Under the pieces are notes generated by a model, which had not been told where the DNA came from, searched no databases, and saw only the letters and a list, made by a program, of their open reading frames with translations. This document shows positions 44,600 to 54,288 of a DNA stretch of 64,000 nt, in pieces. Source of the stretch: Cupriavidus neocaledonicus (GTDB taxonomy: Bacteria; Pseudomonadota; Gammaproteobacteria; Burkholderiales; Burkholderiaceae); assembly GCF_000372525.1 (NCBI RefSeq), contig NZ_AQUR01000096.1, forward strand, positions 62,001 to 126,000. The letters are read 5' to 3'. The first letter of the stretch is position 1; each line of letters begins with the position of its first letter. Position numbers and translations under genes: made by a program.

Positions 44600-45360
44600 G
44601 GGCGCTGAAGCAATCCTCTAAGCGGACGTACGACACACCGCGCGGCAACTTCGCCGCACCTTCGCGAGGGCGCGCACGCATCCGCAAAGCGCGGCGCGCG
44701 CTCCGGATCGCGCGGCTCGACGCGTCGTCATCGCAGCGACTGCCGGAGTGTTGCCGCGATGCTTCGCTGTCGTCGCGGCTTGGCGCGATCGCAACGCTGC
44801 GATGCCGCCGCGATGTCCTGGCGATGCCTTCGCGATGCCTTTGCGATGTTGCGTCGATGCAAACCGTTGCGTGCGCGCATCACTCGCGCGCGCGCTCGGC
44901 GATGGTGGCGCGCAGCGACCGACGCAGGTGTCGCCGAGCACCGAGCGCGGCGTCGCGCGTGCGCGCCGGGTCGAGTGTGTAAAGCATGCAGAGCGCGCGC
45001 CGGTGTTCGCCGCGCGCGCGAGTCCAAGCGTGCCGCCGCACCGTGCGATGCGCATCGCCCGCGTATCGGTGCATCGCCCGCAAAGCCTTTGTCCATGCGG
45101 CTTTTCGGAAAGCGCGAGGACTCGCGGCGGCGCTCTCCGCAGTCGTCGCGCGCAGGTTGCGCGGCTTGTCATCGCTACGCGCGACGGTGTGTAAAAGCTG
45201 CGGCGCGCGCGCTCTGCGAAGCGGCGTCGCGCGGCGCGCGCGTGTGCGCGTGGTGGGTCCCGACACGGGCATGCGCGCGACGCGTTTCGATGTCGTCGGC
45301 AACGTCTTCGTGACGACGCGCGTGAGAACTAGTTGGAGCGATGCATGCAGGCAAGTTTTT
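44600..45360. repeat. GCGCGC-rich, simple-sequence-like intergenic stretch
   Basis: About 760 bases with very many GCGCGC, CGCGATGC and GCGATG words (for example four GCGATG units between about 44797 and 44850). Reading frames are open on several strands because stop codons are rare in such sequence, but translations are Arg/Ala/Cys-rich, match no family, and lack ribosome-binding sites. Alternating purine-pyrimidine runs such as GCGCGCGCGC could adopt Z-DNA. I see no gene in it. It lies between the DUF2147 gene and the H1-like gene promoter region. Confidence 0.6.
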
Positions 45361-45373
45361 TTGCACTTTTTTC

Positions 45374-45402
45374 TTAACATCATCGTGCAAACGAATTATG
45401 AT
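45374..45402 (+). promoter_or_regulatory. Sigma-70 promoter upstream of the H1-like gene
   Basis: TTAACA (45374-45379), a 17-base spacer and TATGAT (45397-45402) each differ from consensus by one base. The A/T-rich surroundings contrast with the GC-rich stretch to the left. Transcription would begin near 45409, about 540 bases before the H1-like start codon, giving a long leader or a separate small RNA. Between them no gene is evident. Confidence 0.65.
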
Positions 45403-45945
45403 TCGCCTTGACAAGAGTCTCACTTCATTGCAGCGAAGCAGGAAGCAAGATGGAACCGAAAAGCGCGATGCGCGCTTCGATGCAATGACGAAGGTAGTAG
45501 CTGAGGAGCACGAGAACTTTGACGCAGACCAGGCCCGACCGGCTTCTTAAAACGCGTGCAGTCTCCCTTGGTCCATTAACGGGTTGGACCCGCTACCACC
45601 GAATGAATGCCGCCTGCCGTGCGCGAGGCCAAGCCCGCACCGCAGGCCTGCTGTCCGATATCTCCTCATTTCTGGCCGCGCGCCGGCTCAACGGGCGGTG
45701 CGGGCTGATCGAATATTCCAGGGCGCGGCATGTGCCCGAGACCCGCTTGCGGTCTCGCGCCGGCCGCCAAGTCACCGCCATGGGCGGTGCCCCTGCAACC
45801 GAATTCATTAGCGTGCAGCAGTGGTCGGGCCGCACGCCGATGAATCGCTCGCTCGACTGGGGCCGCGCTGCTGTGGCGCGCCTCGGGTCGGTCGGGTCGC
45901 CAACTTAGGTCATTCGATATTCACTCTCTAGTGAAGGAGTTATCC

Positions 45946-46530
45946 ATGGCAACTGCTGCAAAGAAAAAGCCGGCGGCTAAGAAGGCCGCCAAGCCGGCCG
46001 CCAAGAAGGCTGCTGTGAAGAAGGTCGCCGCCAAGAAGGCTGCACCGGCCGCCAAGAAGGCAGCCGCCAAGAAGGCACCGGCCAAGAAGGCCGCGGTGAA
46101 GAAGGTCGCCGCCAAGAAGGCCGCGCCGGCCAAGAAGGCCGCCGCCAAGAAGGCAGCACCGGCCAAGAAGGCCGCGGTGAAGAAGGTCGCCGCCAAGAAG
46201 GCCGCACCGGCCAAGAAGGCCGCCGCCAAGAAGGCAGCACCGGCCAAGAAGGCCGCGGTGAAGAAGGTCGCCGCCAAGAAGGCCGCACCGGCCAAGAAGG
46301 CTGCTGCCACGAAGGCGCCCGCCAAGAAGGCCGCTGCCAAGAAGGCTGCACCGGCCAAGAAGGCTGCTGCGAAGAAGCCGGCCGCCAAGAAGGCTGCTGC
46401 CAAGAAGCCGGCTGCCAAGAAGGCCGCCGCCAAGCCTGCCGCGGCCCCTGCCGTTGCTCCCGCTTCGGCTGCCAAGACCGCGCTGAACCCGGCTGCTGCC
46501 TGGCCGTTCCCGACGGGCAACCGTCCGTAA
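45946..46530 (+). CDS. Histone H1-like lysine/alanine-rich DNA-binding protein
   Basis: A 194-aa protein starting at ATG 45946 behind GAAGGAG. Nearly all of it is Lys, Ala and Pro in KKAA, PAKK and VKKVAAKK units, the composition of eukaryotic H1 tails and of bacterial Hc1/Hc2- and AlgP-type proteins. A 27-residue unit encoded by an 81-bp tandem repeat occurs about three times. The terminus [16 protein letters not shown] departs from the repeats and is a conserved-looking tail in Burkholderiales homologues. It is presumed to bind and compact DNA. Repeat-copy number likely varies between strains. Confidence 0.88.
   Translation: MATAAKKKPAAKKAAKPAAKKAAVKKVAAKKAAPAAKKAAAKKAPAKKAAVKKVAAKKAAPAKKAAAKKAAPAKKAAVKKVAAKKAAPAKKAAAKKAAPAKKAAVKKVAAKKAAPAKKAAATKAPAKKAAAKKAAPAKKAAAKKPAAKKAAAKKPAAKKAAAKPAAAPAVAPASAAKTALNPAAAWPFPTGNRP
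46090..46332 (+). repeat. 81-bp tandem repeat within the H1-like gene
   Basis: The word GCCGCGGTGAAGAAGGTCGC recurs at about 46090, 46171 and 46252, a period of 81 bases (27 codons), with high identity in between. Because the unit is a multiple of three, gain or loss of a copy keeps the frame. Confidence 0.8.
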
Positions 46531-46579
46531 GCTGCGCCGCCACGGCGTGGACCTTACCCGTTCCGCAAGGAACCACCAC

Positions 46580-46679
46580 GGCACGCAAGTCGTGCCTGTA
46601 TGACCGGATACCGCGTATCCGGTCCGCAAGACACCTGGTCTTGCCGACCCGCCGATGGCAACTGCCCGGCGGGTTTTTT
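46580..46679 (+). ncRNA. Four consecutive hairpins ending in a terminator (3' region of the H1-like gene)
   Basis: Four stems follow each other with almost no spacers: 46580-46585/46591-46596 (6 bp, 5-base loop), 46602-46610/46616-46624 (9 bp, 5-base loop), 46626-46632/46638-46644 (7 bp, 5-base loop) and 46647-46654/46667-46674 (8 bp) followed by six T residues. The last is a rho-independent terminator. The regular 5-base loops and tight packing suggest a structured 3' untranslated region or a small RNA cut from it. No family is recognised. Confidence 0.6.
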
Positions 46680-46800
46680 CATGGGCAAGCGAGGGCTGCG
46701 CCAGGGCATGGCAAGGCTGCCACGGCGGCCAAAGAAAAAGCGCCGCACCCTTGCGGGTACGGCGCCCGGGGTGCGCCTTTGGTGAGGGCCTGCGCGGCCG

Positions 46801-47277
46801 TCAGTGCGTGACGCGGGTCACGCCGCCGGAGGACAGCAGCCGCACCCGTTGGCCGGGGCGGAAGGCTTCGTCGGCCTCCTGCGTGATCGCGCGCATCTCG
46901 CCGTTGTCCAGGCGCACGGTGATCTCCAGCGCGCGGCGCTGGTTGATCTTGTTCTCGGCCGCGCTGCCGGCGATGCCGCCCAGCACCGCGCCGAGGATGC
47001 CGGCCGCTACCGCGCCGTTGCCGCCGCCGATGGTGCTGCCGGCCGCGATGCCGCCGATGGCGCCGCCGGCCAGCGTGCCGGCGCCGCTCTGGCCGCCCTG
47101 GATGGTGACCTCGCGGATGCCTTCGACCACGCCGTAGCGCACGGTCTGCTCGCGCTGCGCCTGGCCGGTGCCGTAGACGCTGTTGGAATTGGATTGCGTG
47201 GCGCAGCCGGCCGCCAGCGTGGCAACCAGGGTGGCCCCCAGGACGGCAAGCGCGCCGCCGCGTAGCTTGTTGTTCAT
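46801..47277 (-). CDS. Glycine-zipper outer-membrane lipoprotein (SlyB-like)
   Basis: A 158-aa protein. The signal MNNKLRGGALAVLGATLVAT ends with lipobox LAAGC. The middle is a glycine-zipper membrane segment (GTLAGGAIGGIAAGSTIGGG and AGILGAVLGGIAGSAAENKI) as in SlyB/PcpL. The C-terminal domain has ALEITVRLDNGEMRAITQEA and FRPGQRVRLLS, the usual small beta-domain. It probably sits in the outer membrane. SlyB in E. coli is in the PhoP regulon. It is encoded 38 bases downstream of the PfkB-family gene, same strand. Confidence 0.85.
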   Translation of the reverse strand: MNNKLRGGALAVLGATLVATLAAGCATQSNSNSVYGTGQAQREQTVRYGVVEGIREVTIQGGQSGAGTLAGGAIGGIAAGSTIGGGNGAVAAGILGAVLGGIAGSAAENKINQRRALEITVRLDNGEMRAITQEADEAFRPGQRVRLLSSGGVTRVTH

Positions 47278-47314
47278 GTCAGTTCCCGAAAGTTCGCCAC
47301 GCGCCGGCCGCAGC

Positions 47315-48262
47315 TCAGGCGTAGCGGTACCCGAATGCAGACTGGAACCGGTTGCCGATTTCCTCGCGCGACAACCAGTGGTTCTGCGGACCCTGCTGCG
47401 CGATCTTGACCGACCCCATCAGCGATGCGAGGCGGCCTGTCGTTTCCCAGTCTAATCCGTTTTCGATGCCGAAGAGCAGGCCGCCGCGGAAGGCGTCGCC
47501 ACAACCGGTCGGGTCGACGACGCGCTCGGCCGCAACCGCCGGGATCGCGTACTGGCGGCCATCGGCAAAGATGCTGGCGCCGCGTTCGCCGTGCGTGACG
47601 ATGAAGGCACGAACCTTGGCGGCAACCTCGGCGCTGGTCCACGCGGTGCGCGACAGCAGGACCTGCGCCTCGTAGTCGTTGACTGTCACGTAACTGGCGA
47701 GTTCAACGAACTCGCGCAGGTCGTCGCCGTTGAACAGCGGCATGGCCTGGCCCAGGTCGAAGATGAACGGCACGCCGGCTTCGGCGAACTGGCGCGCGTG
47801 GTGCAGCATCCCTTCGCGGCTGTCCGGTGCGACGATGCCCAGGCCCGGCGCCTTGTCGCCGCCCAGCGCGTCCTTGACGTGGTTCAGTTGCGACTGGCTC
47901 ATTGCGCCAGGGTGGAAGGCGGTGATCTGGTTGTTGTCCAGGTCGGTGGTGATCATGGCCTGCGCGGTGAAGGTCTCCGGCAGCACGCGGATGTGGCCGG
48001 TCGGGATCTCGAGCTTGCGCAGGTATTCCAGGTAGGATTCGGCGTCGATGCCGACGGTGGCCATCACCACCGGATCGCCGCCCAGCATCTTCAGCGTGTA
48101 GGCGATGTTGCCGGCGCAGCCGCCGAACTCGCGGCGCATGCCGGGCACCAGGAACGAGACGTTCAGCATGTGGATCTGGTCCGGCAGGATGTGTTCGCGG
48201 AAGCGTCCGTCGAACGTCATGATGGTGTCGTAGGCGACGGAGCCGCAGATCAGGCTGGCCAT
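47315..48262 (-). CDS. PfkB-family carbohydrate/adenosine kinase
   Basis: A 315-aa ribokinase-like enzyme. The first motif is REFGGCAGNIAYTLKMLGGD; the second, with the anion hole and catalytic base, is VVDPTGCGDAFRGGLL. The N-terminus (ASLICGSVAYDTIMTFDGRF) is like that of the adenosine-kinase-like group found in many beta-proteobacteria; a nucleoside or sugar substrate is plausible but not decided by sequence. It follows tpx on the same strand, with a terminator hairpin in between. Confidence 0.86.
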   Translation of the reverse strand: MASLICGSVAYDTIMTFDGRFREHILPDQIHMLNVSFLVPGMRREFGGCAGNIAYTLKMLGGDPVVMATVGIDAESYLEYLRKLEIPTGHIRVLPETFTAQAMITTDLDNNQITAFHPGAMSQSQLNHVKDALGGDKAPGLGIVAPDSREGMLHHARQFAEAGVPFIFDLGQAMPLFNGDDLREFVELASYVTVNDYEAQVLLSRTAWTSAEVAAKVRAFIVTHGERGASIFADGRQYAIPAVAAERVVDPTGCGDAFRGGLLFGIENGLDWETTGRLASLMGSVKIAQQGPQNHWLSREEIGNRFQSAFGYRYA

Positions 48263-48336
48263 GCTCTCTCCAGGTGTCGTGATGGTTTGGGTGGATCGGT
48301 GCCCTTGCGGGCAGCAGCTGTAACGCAGAAAACAGA

Positions 48337-48367
48337 AGCGGCCGCCCCGTGGTCGCGGGCGGCCGCT
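48337..48367 (-). terminator. GC-rich terminator hairpin after tpx
   Basis: Arms AGCGGCCGCCC (48337-48347) and GGGCGGCCGCT (48357-48367) form an 11-bp stem with a 9-base loop. On the minus strand it is followed by TTCTGTTTTCTG, a loose U-tract. It lies 22 bases past the tpx stop. Confidence 0.75.
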
Positions 48368-48389
48368 GACATCGCAGGCGCGCCGCCTG

Positions 48390-48890
48390 TTACTTCAGCG
48401 CGGCCAGGGCGGCGTCGTAGTCGGGCTCGTTCTTGATCTCGGGCACCAGCTGGCTGTACTTGACGGTGTCGTTCTCGTCCAGCACCACCACGGCGCGCGC
48501 GGTCACGCCGGCGAGCGGGCCGGTCTTGATGTCGACGCCGTAGTTGCCCTTGAACTCGGCGCCGCGCATGGTCGACAGCGGCACCACGTTGGCCAGGCCT
48601 TCGGCGGTGCAGAAGCGGCCCATGGCGAACGGCAGGTCGGCGGAGATGGTCAGCACCACGGTGTTGGCCAGGCCGCTGGCGGCTTCGTTGAACTTGCGCG
48701 CGGACGCCTGGCACACCGGCGTGTCCAGGCTCGGGACGATGTTCAGCACCTTGCGCTTGCCGGCGAAGTCAGCCAGCGAGACGTCCTTCAGGTCCTTGCC
48801 GACCAGCGAGAAGGCCGGGGCCTTGTCGCCGGGTTGCGGGAACTTGCCTGCGACTTCGATGGCGTTGCCGCCGAGGGTGACGTTGCTCAT
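48390..48890 (-). CDS. tpx: Thiol peroxidase
   Basis: A 166-aa atypical two-Cys peroxiredoxin. Peroxidatic Cys60 is in [14 protein letters not shown] and resolving Cys94 in [12 protein letters not shown], the same spacing as in E. coli Tpx (Cys61, Cys95). The start [20 protein letters not shown] is typical. It reduces hydrogen peroxide and lipid hydroperoxides using thioredoxin. It stands alone between a DUF3426 gene and a kinase gene. Confidence 0.95.
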   Translation of the reverse strand: MSNVTLGGNAIEVAGKFPQPGDKAPAFSLVGKDLKDVSLADFAGKRKVLNIVPSLDTPVCQASARKFNEAASGLANTVVLTISADLPFAMGRFCTAEGLANVVPLSTMRGAEFKGNYGVDIKTGPLAGVTARAVVVLDENDTVKYSQLVPEIKNEPDYDAALAALK

Positions 48891-48988
48891 GTCTACTCCT
48901 TGATCTCTGATGGGTTTCCGGTGGTGGTCCGGAGCGGGGGCAAGGCCCGCCGACAGGCTCGGATTCGGTCCGGCGGCGGGCCAGGAAT

Positions 48989-50416
48989 TCAGGGATAAAA
49001 AATCAGCACGCGATAGTTGGCCGGCGCCTGCTGCGTCCGGAATCGTACCCGAACCGGCAGCTCCATGCCCGCGCGCAGCCCTTGCGCGGCAAAGGCCTGC
49101 TGCGACGGCTCGAGGTATTCCGCGGGCTGCAGCACCCGGCGCAGCAGCAGCTGGTCCTGCAGGTCGGTCATCACCAGCTCGATCGCCGGCAGCGCGGTGC
49201 TGGCGCGGCCCAGGTTGCGCAGCGTGACCGCCAGCAGGTAGGTGTCGCCGCCTTCATCCTGGCGCTGCAGCTGCGAGGTCTCGATGCGCAGCGCATCGAT
49301 GTCGCGCCACGGCGGCACGGTGCAGCCCAGCGGCGCGCATGCCGCCTCGAGTGCCGGGCGCAGCATCGGCAGGTGCCCGGCGAGCTGGCTGCGTCCCAGG
49401 TACGCAAGCTGCAACAGCGCGGCGAGGGCGAGTACCACGGCTGCCGCGCGCCACGCGACGCGGGGCACCGCAATGGGCCGGCGTGGCTGGCGTTCACGTT
49501 CGCGGTCGCGCGCGTGCCGCAGGAAGTCCGGGGCGAACACCGGGCCGGCCGGTGCTTCGGCGCGGACCCAGCGGCGCGTCGCCTGCTCGCGCGCCACCGC
49601 GCCGCCGGTGACGCTGGCAAGGGTATCTGGACCGGCGGAGCGCGCTTGGTCCTGCTCGCCGACCGCGGGCAATGCGTTCGGCGGCGTGGCGGGCGCAGCC
49701 TGGTCAGCCGGGCGCTGCGTGTGATCCGGCCACGGCGCCGACTCGGATGCCTGATCGGCCGATGCCGCGCGCAGGAATTCACTCGCGCTGGGGATGGCGC
49801 CGGGGGCCGGCGTCGCGGGTTTGCCGGCCGGGCTATCGAGCGCGCCGTGATCGAGCGCCGGCCAGGCGGCTGCCGCCGGTGCAGGTGTCGGTGCCGGGGC
49901 CGGGGCCGGGGCCGGGGCCGGGGCCGCTTCGGCGACCAGGCCTGGCGCCTGGCGCTGCGCGTCGCGGGCATCGCGGTCGGCGACGGCTGCGTTGGCTTCG
50001 CGCAGCGCGCGTTCGATCTCGGCATCGTCCATGCCGGCCTGCGGTGGCGCGGCCATGTCCTCGGGCGACGACATCAGCATGGTCGGCGCATCCAGCGCCG
50101 GCACGTCGTAGCCGGGATCGATGGTCGGGGTGAAAGCGGGAGTCGGGGTCGGCGCGGGTGCCGCGGGTGATGAGGCGGGCGGCGCGGTGGTTTCAGCGGC
50201 TGCGGGGACAGGCGCGGCAGACGCTGCCGGCTTCTGTGCCGAGGCCTGCGCGCTGCCCGCCGGCAGCGGAATCTCGATCAGGTGCTCGCGCGCGTCGAAC
50301 ACCGTTTCGCACTGGCCGCAGCGCACCAGCCCCTGGCGCAGCCGCAGTTGGTCGGCGACCAGCCGGAAGGCGGTGCGGCAGGCCGGGCAGCGCGTGACTA
50401 GCTTGACGGCGGCCAT
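48989..50416 (-). CDS. DUF3426 protein with N-terminal zinc ribbon
   Basis: A protein of about 475 aa (start taken as ATG 50416; another ATG at 50425 adds three residues). The N-terminus is an MJ0042-type zinc ribbon: [20 protein letters not shown] with a second [10 protein letters not shown] long low-complexity Pro/Ala region (about residues 60-280) includes the hexanucleotide tract at 49894-49923. One membrane helix (around residue 330) precedes a DUF3426 beta-domain ([27 protein letters not shown]). Such genes regularly follow prmA in beta-proteobacteria; the function is unknown. It starts within 10 bases of the prmA stop. Confidence 0.83.
   Translation of the reverse strand: MAAVKLVTRCPACRTAFRLVADQLRLRQGLVRCGQCETVFDAREHLIEIPLPAGSAQASAQKPAASAAPVPAAAETTAPPASSPAAPAPTPTPAFTPTIDPGYDVPALDAPTMLMSSPEDMAAPPQAGMDDAEIERALREANAAVADRDARDAQRQAPGLVAEAAPAPAPAPAPAPTPAPAAAAWPALDHGALDSPAGKPATPAPGAIPSASEFLRAASADQASESAPWPDHTQRPADQAAPATPPNALPAVGEQDQARSAGPDTLASVTGGAVAREQATRRWVRAEAPAGPVFAPDFLRHARDRERERQPRRPIAVPRVAWRAAAVVLALAALLQLAYLGRSQLAGHLPMLRPALEAACAPLGCTVPPWRDIDALRIETSQLQRQDEGGDTYLLAVTLRNLGRASTALPAIELVMTDLQDQLLLRRVLQPAEYLEPSQQAFAAQGLRAGMELPVRVRFRTQQAPANYRVLIFYP
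49894..49923. repeat. Five GGGGCC-type hexanucleotide repeats
   Basis: Five head-to-tail CCGGGG units (GGGGCC in register) lie inside the DUF3426 gene, where the minus strand encodes a Pro-Ala run. The plus strand carries runs of four guanines spaced by two cytosines and can form a G-quadruplex. Slippage by one unit would add or remove two residues without a frameshift. Confidence 0.85.
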
Positions 50417-50425
50417 CGGGCGCAA

Positions 50426-51319
50426 TCAGGGCCGGGTGCCGTGCAGGCAGACCCAGCCTTCCTCGCTGCGCCACACCGTCAGCGGCAGCCAGGGGGCATA
50501 GGCCGCGGCGACTTCGTCGGCCTGGCGCTCGAGCACGCCGGACAGCACCAGCCGCCCGCCGGCGCGCACGCGCGCGCTCAGCATGGCGGCCATCAGCTTG
50601 AGCGGGTTGGACAGGATATTGGCGACCACCAGGTCGTAGCTGGCGTCGGACACCGATTCCGGCAGCGCGAACGAGGCCTCGACGCGGTTGCGCTCGGCGT
50701 TGTAGCGCGACGCCTCCACGGCGTTGGGGTCGATGTCGATGCCGACCGTGGCGCCGGCGCCGAGCTTGCGCGCCACGATCGCCAGGATGCCGGAGCCGCA
50801 GCCGTAGTCGAGCACGGTTTCGCCCGGCGTCAGGTTCTGCTCCAGCCACTGCATGCACAGCCGCGTGGTGGGATGGCTGCCGGTGCCGAAGGCCAGGCCC
50901 GGGTCGAGCTCCAGCACCACGGCGTCGGGCTCGGGCGCGTCGTGCCACGAGGGCACCACCCAGATGCGCTCGCCCACGCGGATCGGCTCGAACTGCGATT
51001 GCGTCAGCCGCACCCAGTCCTGGTCCTCGACCGCGCGCAGCTGGTACGGCGGCACCGGGTCGATGCCGAGCTGGTTGGCGGCGGCCGCCACCACCACGGC
51101 CGGATCGGCGTCGTCGCCGAACAGCGCGACCACGCGCGAGCGGTTCCACGCGAGTTGCTTCGGTTCCAGCCCGGGCTCGCCAAAGAGCGGCTGCTCGTCG
51201 GGCGTGTCGGCGTCGGCGTCTTCCACCGAGACCGACAGCGCGCCGAGGTCGAACAGGGCGTCAGACCAGGCCTCGGCCTGGTCCTGCGCCACTTCGATCA
51301 CACATTCCTGAAATGCCAC
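50426..51319 (-). CDS. prmA: Ribosomal protein L11 methyltransferase
   Basis: A 297-aa SAM-dependent enzyme that trimethylates L11. The N-terminal domain starts [20 protein letters not shown]. The SAM-binding motif is [20 protein letters not shown], preceded by [18 protein letters not shown], and the substrate/catalytic loop is [14 protein letters not shown]. The length equals that of E. coli PrmA (293 aa). It lies between accC and the DUF3426 gene, all on the same strand, probably in the acc operon. Confidence 0.95.
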   Translation of the reverse strand: MAFQECVIEVAQDQAEAWSDALFDLGALSVSVEDADADTPDEQPLFGEPGLEPKQLAWNRSRVVALFGDDADPAVVVAAAANQLGIDPVPPYQLRAVEDQDWVRLTQSQFEPIRVGERIWVVPSWHDAPEPDAVVLELDPGLAFGTGSHPTTRLCMQWLEQNLTPGETVLDYGCGSGILAIVARKLGAGATVGIDIDPNAVEASRYNAERNRVEASFALPESVSDASYDLVVANILSNPLKLMAAMLSARVRAGGRLVLSGVLERQADEVAAAYAPWLPLTVWRSEEGWVCLHGTRP

Positions 51320-51359
51320 GGGCTTCCTTCTGTTGCTGCGGGTTAGCTCAGACCGGTGC

Positions 51360-52712
51360 TCAGGCCTTCGCGCGTTCGGCCAGGCGATGCTCGAGATAGT
51401 GGATGCTGGTGCCGCCTTCGACGAAGTTGGCGTCCATCATCAGTTCGCGGTGCAGCGGCACGTTGGTCTGGATGCCGTCCACCACCATTTCCGACAGCGC
51501 GATGCGCATGCGGGCGATGGCCTGCTCGCGTGTGGCGCCGTAGGAGATGATCTTGCCGATCATCGAATCGTAGTTGGGCGGGACGAAGTAACCATCATAC
51601 GCGTGCGAGTCGACCCGCACACCCGGGCCGCCGGGCATGTGCCAGGCGGTGATGCGCCCCGGCGACGGGATGAACTTGAACGGGTCCTCGGCGTTGATGC
51701 GGCATTCGATCGCGTGGCCGCGGAACTGCACATCCTTCTGGCGGAAGCGCAGCTTTTCGCCGAAGGCGATGCGGATCTGCTCCTGCACGATGTCGATGCC
51801 GGTGATCATCTCGGTGACCGGGTGCTCGACCTGCACGCGCGTGTTCATCTCGATGAAGTAGAACTCGTTGTTCTCGTACAGGAACTCGAAGGTGCCGGCG
51901 CCGCGGTAGCCCATCTTCTTGCAAGCGTCGGCGCAGCGGTCGCCGATGCGCTCGATCAGGCGGCGCGGGATATGCGGCGCGGGGGCTTCCTCGATCACCT
52001 TCTGGTGGCGGCGCTGCATCGAGCAGTCGCGCTCGCCTAGCCAGATGGCCTGCTTGTGCTGGTCGGCCAGGATCTGGATTTCCACATGGCGCGGGTTCTC
52101 GAGGAACTTCTCCATGTAGACCTCGGGATTGCCGAAGGCACGGCCGGCTTCTTCGCGTGTCATGTTGACGGCGTTGATCAGCGCGGCTTCGGTATGCACC
52201 ACGCGCATGCCGCGGCCACCGCCGCCGCCGGCGGCCTTGATGATCACCGGGTAGCCGACGCGGCGCGCGGTCGCCAGGATTTCCTTGGGATCGTCGGGCA
52301 GGGCGCCATCCGAGCCGGGCACGCACGGCACGCCGGCCTTGATCATGGCTTGCTTGGCCGAGACCTTGTCGCCCATCAGGCGGATGCTGTCGGCGGTCGG
52401 GCCGATAAAGACGAAGCCGGACTTTTCCACGCGCTCGGCAAAGTCCGCGTTCTCGGACAGGAAGCCGTAGCCGGGGTGGATGGCCTGCGCATCGGTCACC
52501 TCGGCGGCCGAGATGATGGCGGGCATGTTCAGGTAGGACAGCGGCGACGGGGCCGGGCCGATGCAGACGGCTTCGTCTGCCAGGCGCACGTACTTGGCCT
52601 CCTTGTCGGCCTCGGAGTACACCACGACCGTCTTGATGCCCAGCTCGCGGCAGGCGCGCTGGATGCGAAGAGCGATTTCGCCGCGGTTCGCGATCAGAAT
52701 TTTTTCAAACAT
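51360..52712 (-). CDS. accC: Acetyl-CoA carboxylase biotin carboxylase subunit
   Basis: A 450-aa ATP-grasp enzyme that carboxylates biotin on AccB, the first step of malonyl-CoA and fatty acid synthesis. The start [20 protein letters not shown] at 52712 is standard. The glycine-rich ATP lid reads [14 protein letters not shown]; the active-site region has [37 protein letters not shown] and a C-terminal [12 protein letters not shown]. The length matches E. coli AccC (449). accB lies upstream on the same strand with a 246-base gap, longer than usual. Confidence 0.97.
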   Translation of the reverse strand: MFEKILIANRGEIALRIQRACRELGIKTVVVYSEADKEAKYVRLADEAVCIGPAPSPLSYLNMPAIISAAEVTDAQAIHPGYGFLSENADFAERVEKSGFVFIGPTADSIRLMGDKVSAKQAMIKAGVPCVPGSDGALPDDPKEILATARRVGYPVIIKAAGGGGGRGMRVVHTEAALINAVNMTREEAGRAFGNPEVYMEKFLENPRHVEIQILADQHKQAIWLGERDCSMQRRHQKVIEEAPAPHIPRRLIERIGDRCADACKKMGYRGAGTFEFLYENNEFYFIEMNTRVQVEHPVTEMITGIDIVQEQIRIAFGEKLRFRQKDVQFRGHAIECRINAEDPFKFIPSPGRITAWHMPGGPGVRVDSHAYDGYFVPPNYDSMIGKIISYGATREQAIARMRIALSEMVVDGIQTNVPLHRELMMDANFVEGGTSIHYLEHRLAERAKA

Positions 52713-52958
52713 GGTCTCTCTCTGCGAGAACAGTAGCGGTCCCGCTACGTGGCGCCATGGCGCGCCGGGCGCGCTCCGCGATGGCCGGTGGCCACGCGGG
52801 CGGCGAGACTGCGGGAACTGCATGAAACTGCACGGAACGGGCCGCGAGGCCCACGACGTCCGTGGCGCGGGAAGCGCCCTGGCATGCCGCGCGGGCAGTG
52901 CCGCAGTGGACCGCTGGCGCGGGCGGCTGCAGCATCGGGCCCGGCATGCCGGTCAGGA

Positions 52959-53426
52959 TCAGCCGATGACGAACAGCGGCTGGCCGTATTCAACGGCCTG
53001 GCCGTTCTCGACCAGGATTTCCTTGATGACGCCAGCCTTGTCGCACTCGATCTCGTTGAGCAGCTTCATGGCTTCGATGATGCAAACGGTCTGGCCTTCC
53101 TTGACCGCGTCCCCGACGTTGACGAAGGGCGCGGCGCCCGGCGACGGGGCGCGGTAGAAAGTGCCCACCATCGGCGAGGTCACCACGTGGCCGGCGGGCA
53201 GTTGCGCAGCCGGCTCGGCCGCCGGTGCGGCGGCGCTGGCCGGGGCCGCGGCGGCCGGCATGGCGGCGGGCAGGGCCTGCATCTGCGGCATGGCCATCGG
53301 CGCGGCGACGACTTGCGGCGGTTGCTTGACGATGCGTACCTTGCCGTCGCCTTCGGTGACTTCCAGCTCGGAGATGCCGGATTCGGCCACCAGGTCGATA
53401 AGCGTCTTCAGCTTGCGCAGGTCCAT
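52959..53426 (-). CDS. accB: Acetyl-CoA carboxylase biotin carboxyl carrier protein
   Basis: A 155-aa carrier. The start [20 protein letters not shown] at 53426 has AGGAGG upstream. After an Ala/Pro-rich linker the biotinyl domain includes [20 protein letters not shown], and the biotinylated lysine lies in [12 protein letters not shown]. Biotin ligase attaches biotin there; AccC charges it and AccAD uses it. It is followed at 246 bases by accC. The region between them has no gene and may hold a leader or processing site. Confidence 0.96.
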   Translation of the reverse strand: MDLRKLKTLIDLVAESGISELEVTEGDGKVRIVKQPPQVVAAPMAMPQMQALPAAMPAAAAPASAAAPAAEPAAQLPAGHVVTSPMVGTFYRAPSPGAAPFVNVGDAVKEGQTVCIIEAMKLLNEIECDKAGVIKEILVENGQAVEYGQPLFVIG

Positions 53427-53593
53427 CTTTTTATCCTCCTGAATCGGGTTTTCCGCCGCTGCCCGGGACGAGCCGTAGCGGAACAATCGTTGTGCCGGCC
53501 ACCGGAAATCCGCACCCGCCGTGCCAAGGCACGCCAACGGGCGCAGGCCGCCGGGCGGCGCGCGCAGGTTGTCGAAAAAATCCTTGTGGGGGT

Positions 53594-54091
53594 TCAGCTC
53601 CCCGAACTGTCGGGCGGGGGCTGCTCCTGGCCCAGTACATAGTCCAGCGCCAGCAGGTAACCCTGCCAGCCTAGCCCGCAGACCACCCCGACCGCCACGT
53701 CCGAGAAATAGGAGTGGTGCCGGAAGCTTTCACGCCGGTGCACGTTCGACAGGTGCACCTCGACGAACGGGATCGCCACGCCGGCCAGCGCGTCACGCAA
53801 CGCCACGCTGGTATGCGTATAGGCAGCCGGGTTGATGATGATGAACTCGACCCCTTCCGCGCGCGCGGCATGGATGCGGTCGACCAGCGCTCCCTCGTGG
53901 TTGGACTGGAACGTATCCAGCGCAATGCCGGCTTTCGCCGCACGCTCTGCCAGGGCCGCGTCGATATCGGCCAGCGTGGTGTGCCCGTAGGTTTCCGGCT
54001 CGCGCGTCCCAAGCAAGTTCAGGTTGGGTCCATGCAGGACCAGCACCTTGCGGTAGCGGGGTGAGCGACGGATAGAGCGGGATGCAGTCAC
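53594..54091 (-). CDS. aroQ: Type II 3-dehydroquinate dehydratase
   Basis: A 165-aa enzyme of the shikimate pathway. After an N-terminal basic extension of about 14 residues ([14 protein letters not shown]) the canonical chain starts with [20 protein letters not shown]. The active-site loop Tyr and Arg are in this segment. The substrate pocket parts [18 protein letters not shown] and [20 protein letters not shown] are intact. The enzyme forms a dodecamer. It is in the tlpA-aroQ-accB-accC order that is common in this group. aroE, another gene of the pathway, is at 62565. Confidence 0.96.
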   Translation of the reverse strand: MTASRSIRRSPRYRKVLVLHGPNLNLLGTREPETYGHTTLADIDAALAERAAKAGIALDTFQSNHEGALVDRIHAARAEGVEFIIINPAAYTHTSVALRDALAGVAIPFVEVHLSNVHRRESFRHHSYFSDVAVGVVCGLGWQGYLLALDYVLGQEQPPPDSSGS

Positions 54092-54288
54092 GGCGGCTCG
54101 ACCAGATCAACGAAATTGCGCGGAGATTACCGTAGCTTAGAGGGATTTGTCTAGCACGCCATACAGGTTCTGCCGGGCCGGCGCGCGCTTGCGGCGGCCT
54201 TTCCCGCACTTTCGCACCAAAGCGATCCGTAACGCCAGTAATTCTGTCAAGAACGCAGGAATTGCACGACGTTGTCGCAGTGATGGAC

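Noticed and set aside
44759..45313. Overlapping Cys/Arg-rich frames on both strands in the GCGCGC-rich stretch
   Set aside because: All three or more frames are open because stops are rare in this composition; no homology, no ribosome-binding sites.
45341..45908. Two short plus-strand frames in the leader of the H1-like gene
   Set aside because: No family, weak initiation signals and unusual composition; more likely untranslated leader.
45946..46530. Possible CRISPR-like repeat array
   Set aside because: The regular repeats are codons for KKAA/PAKK units in one long frame with a good ribosome-binding site; there are no spacers.
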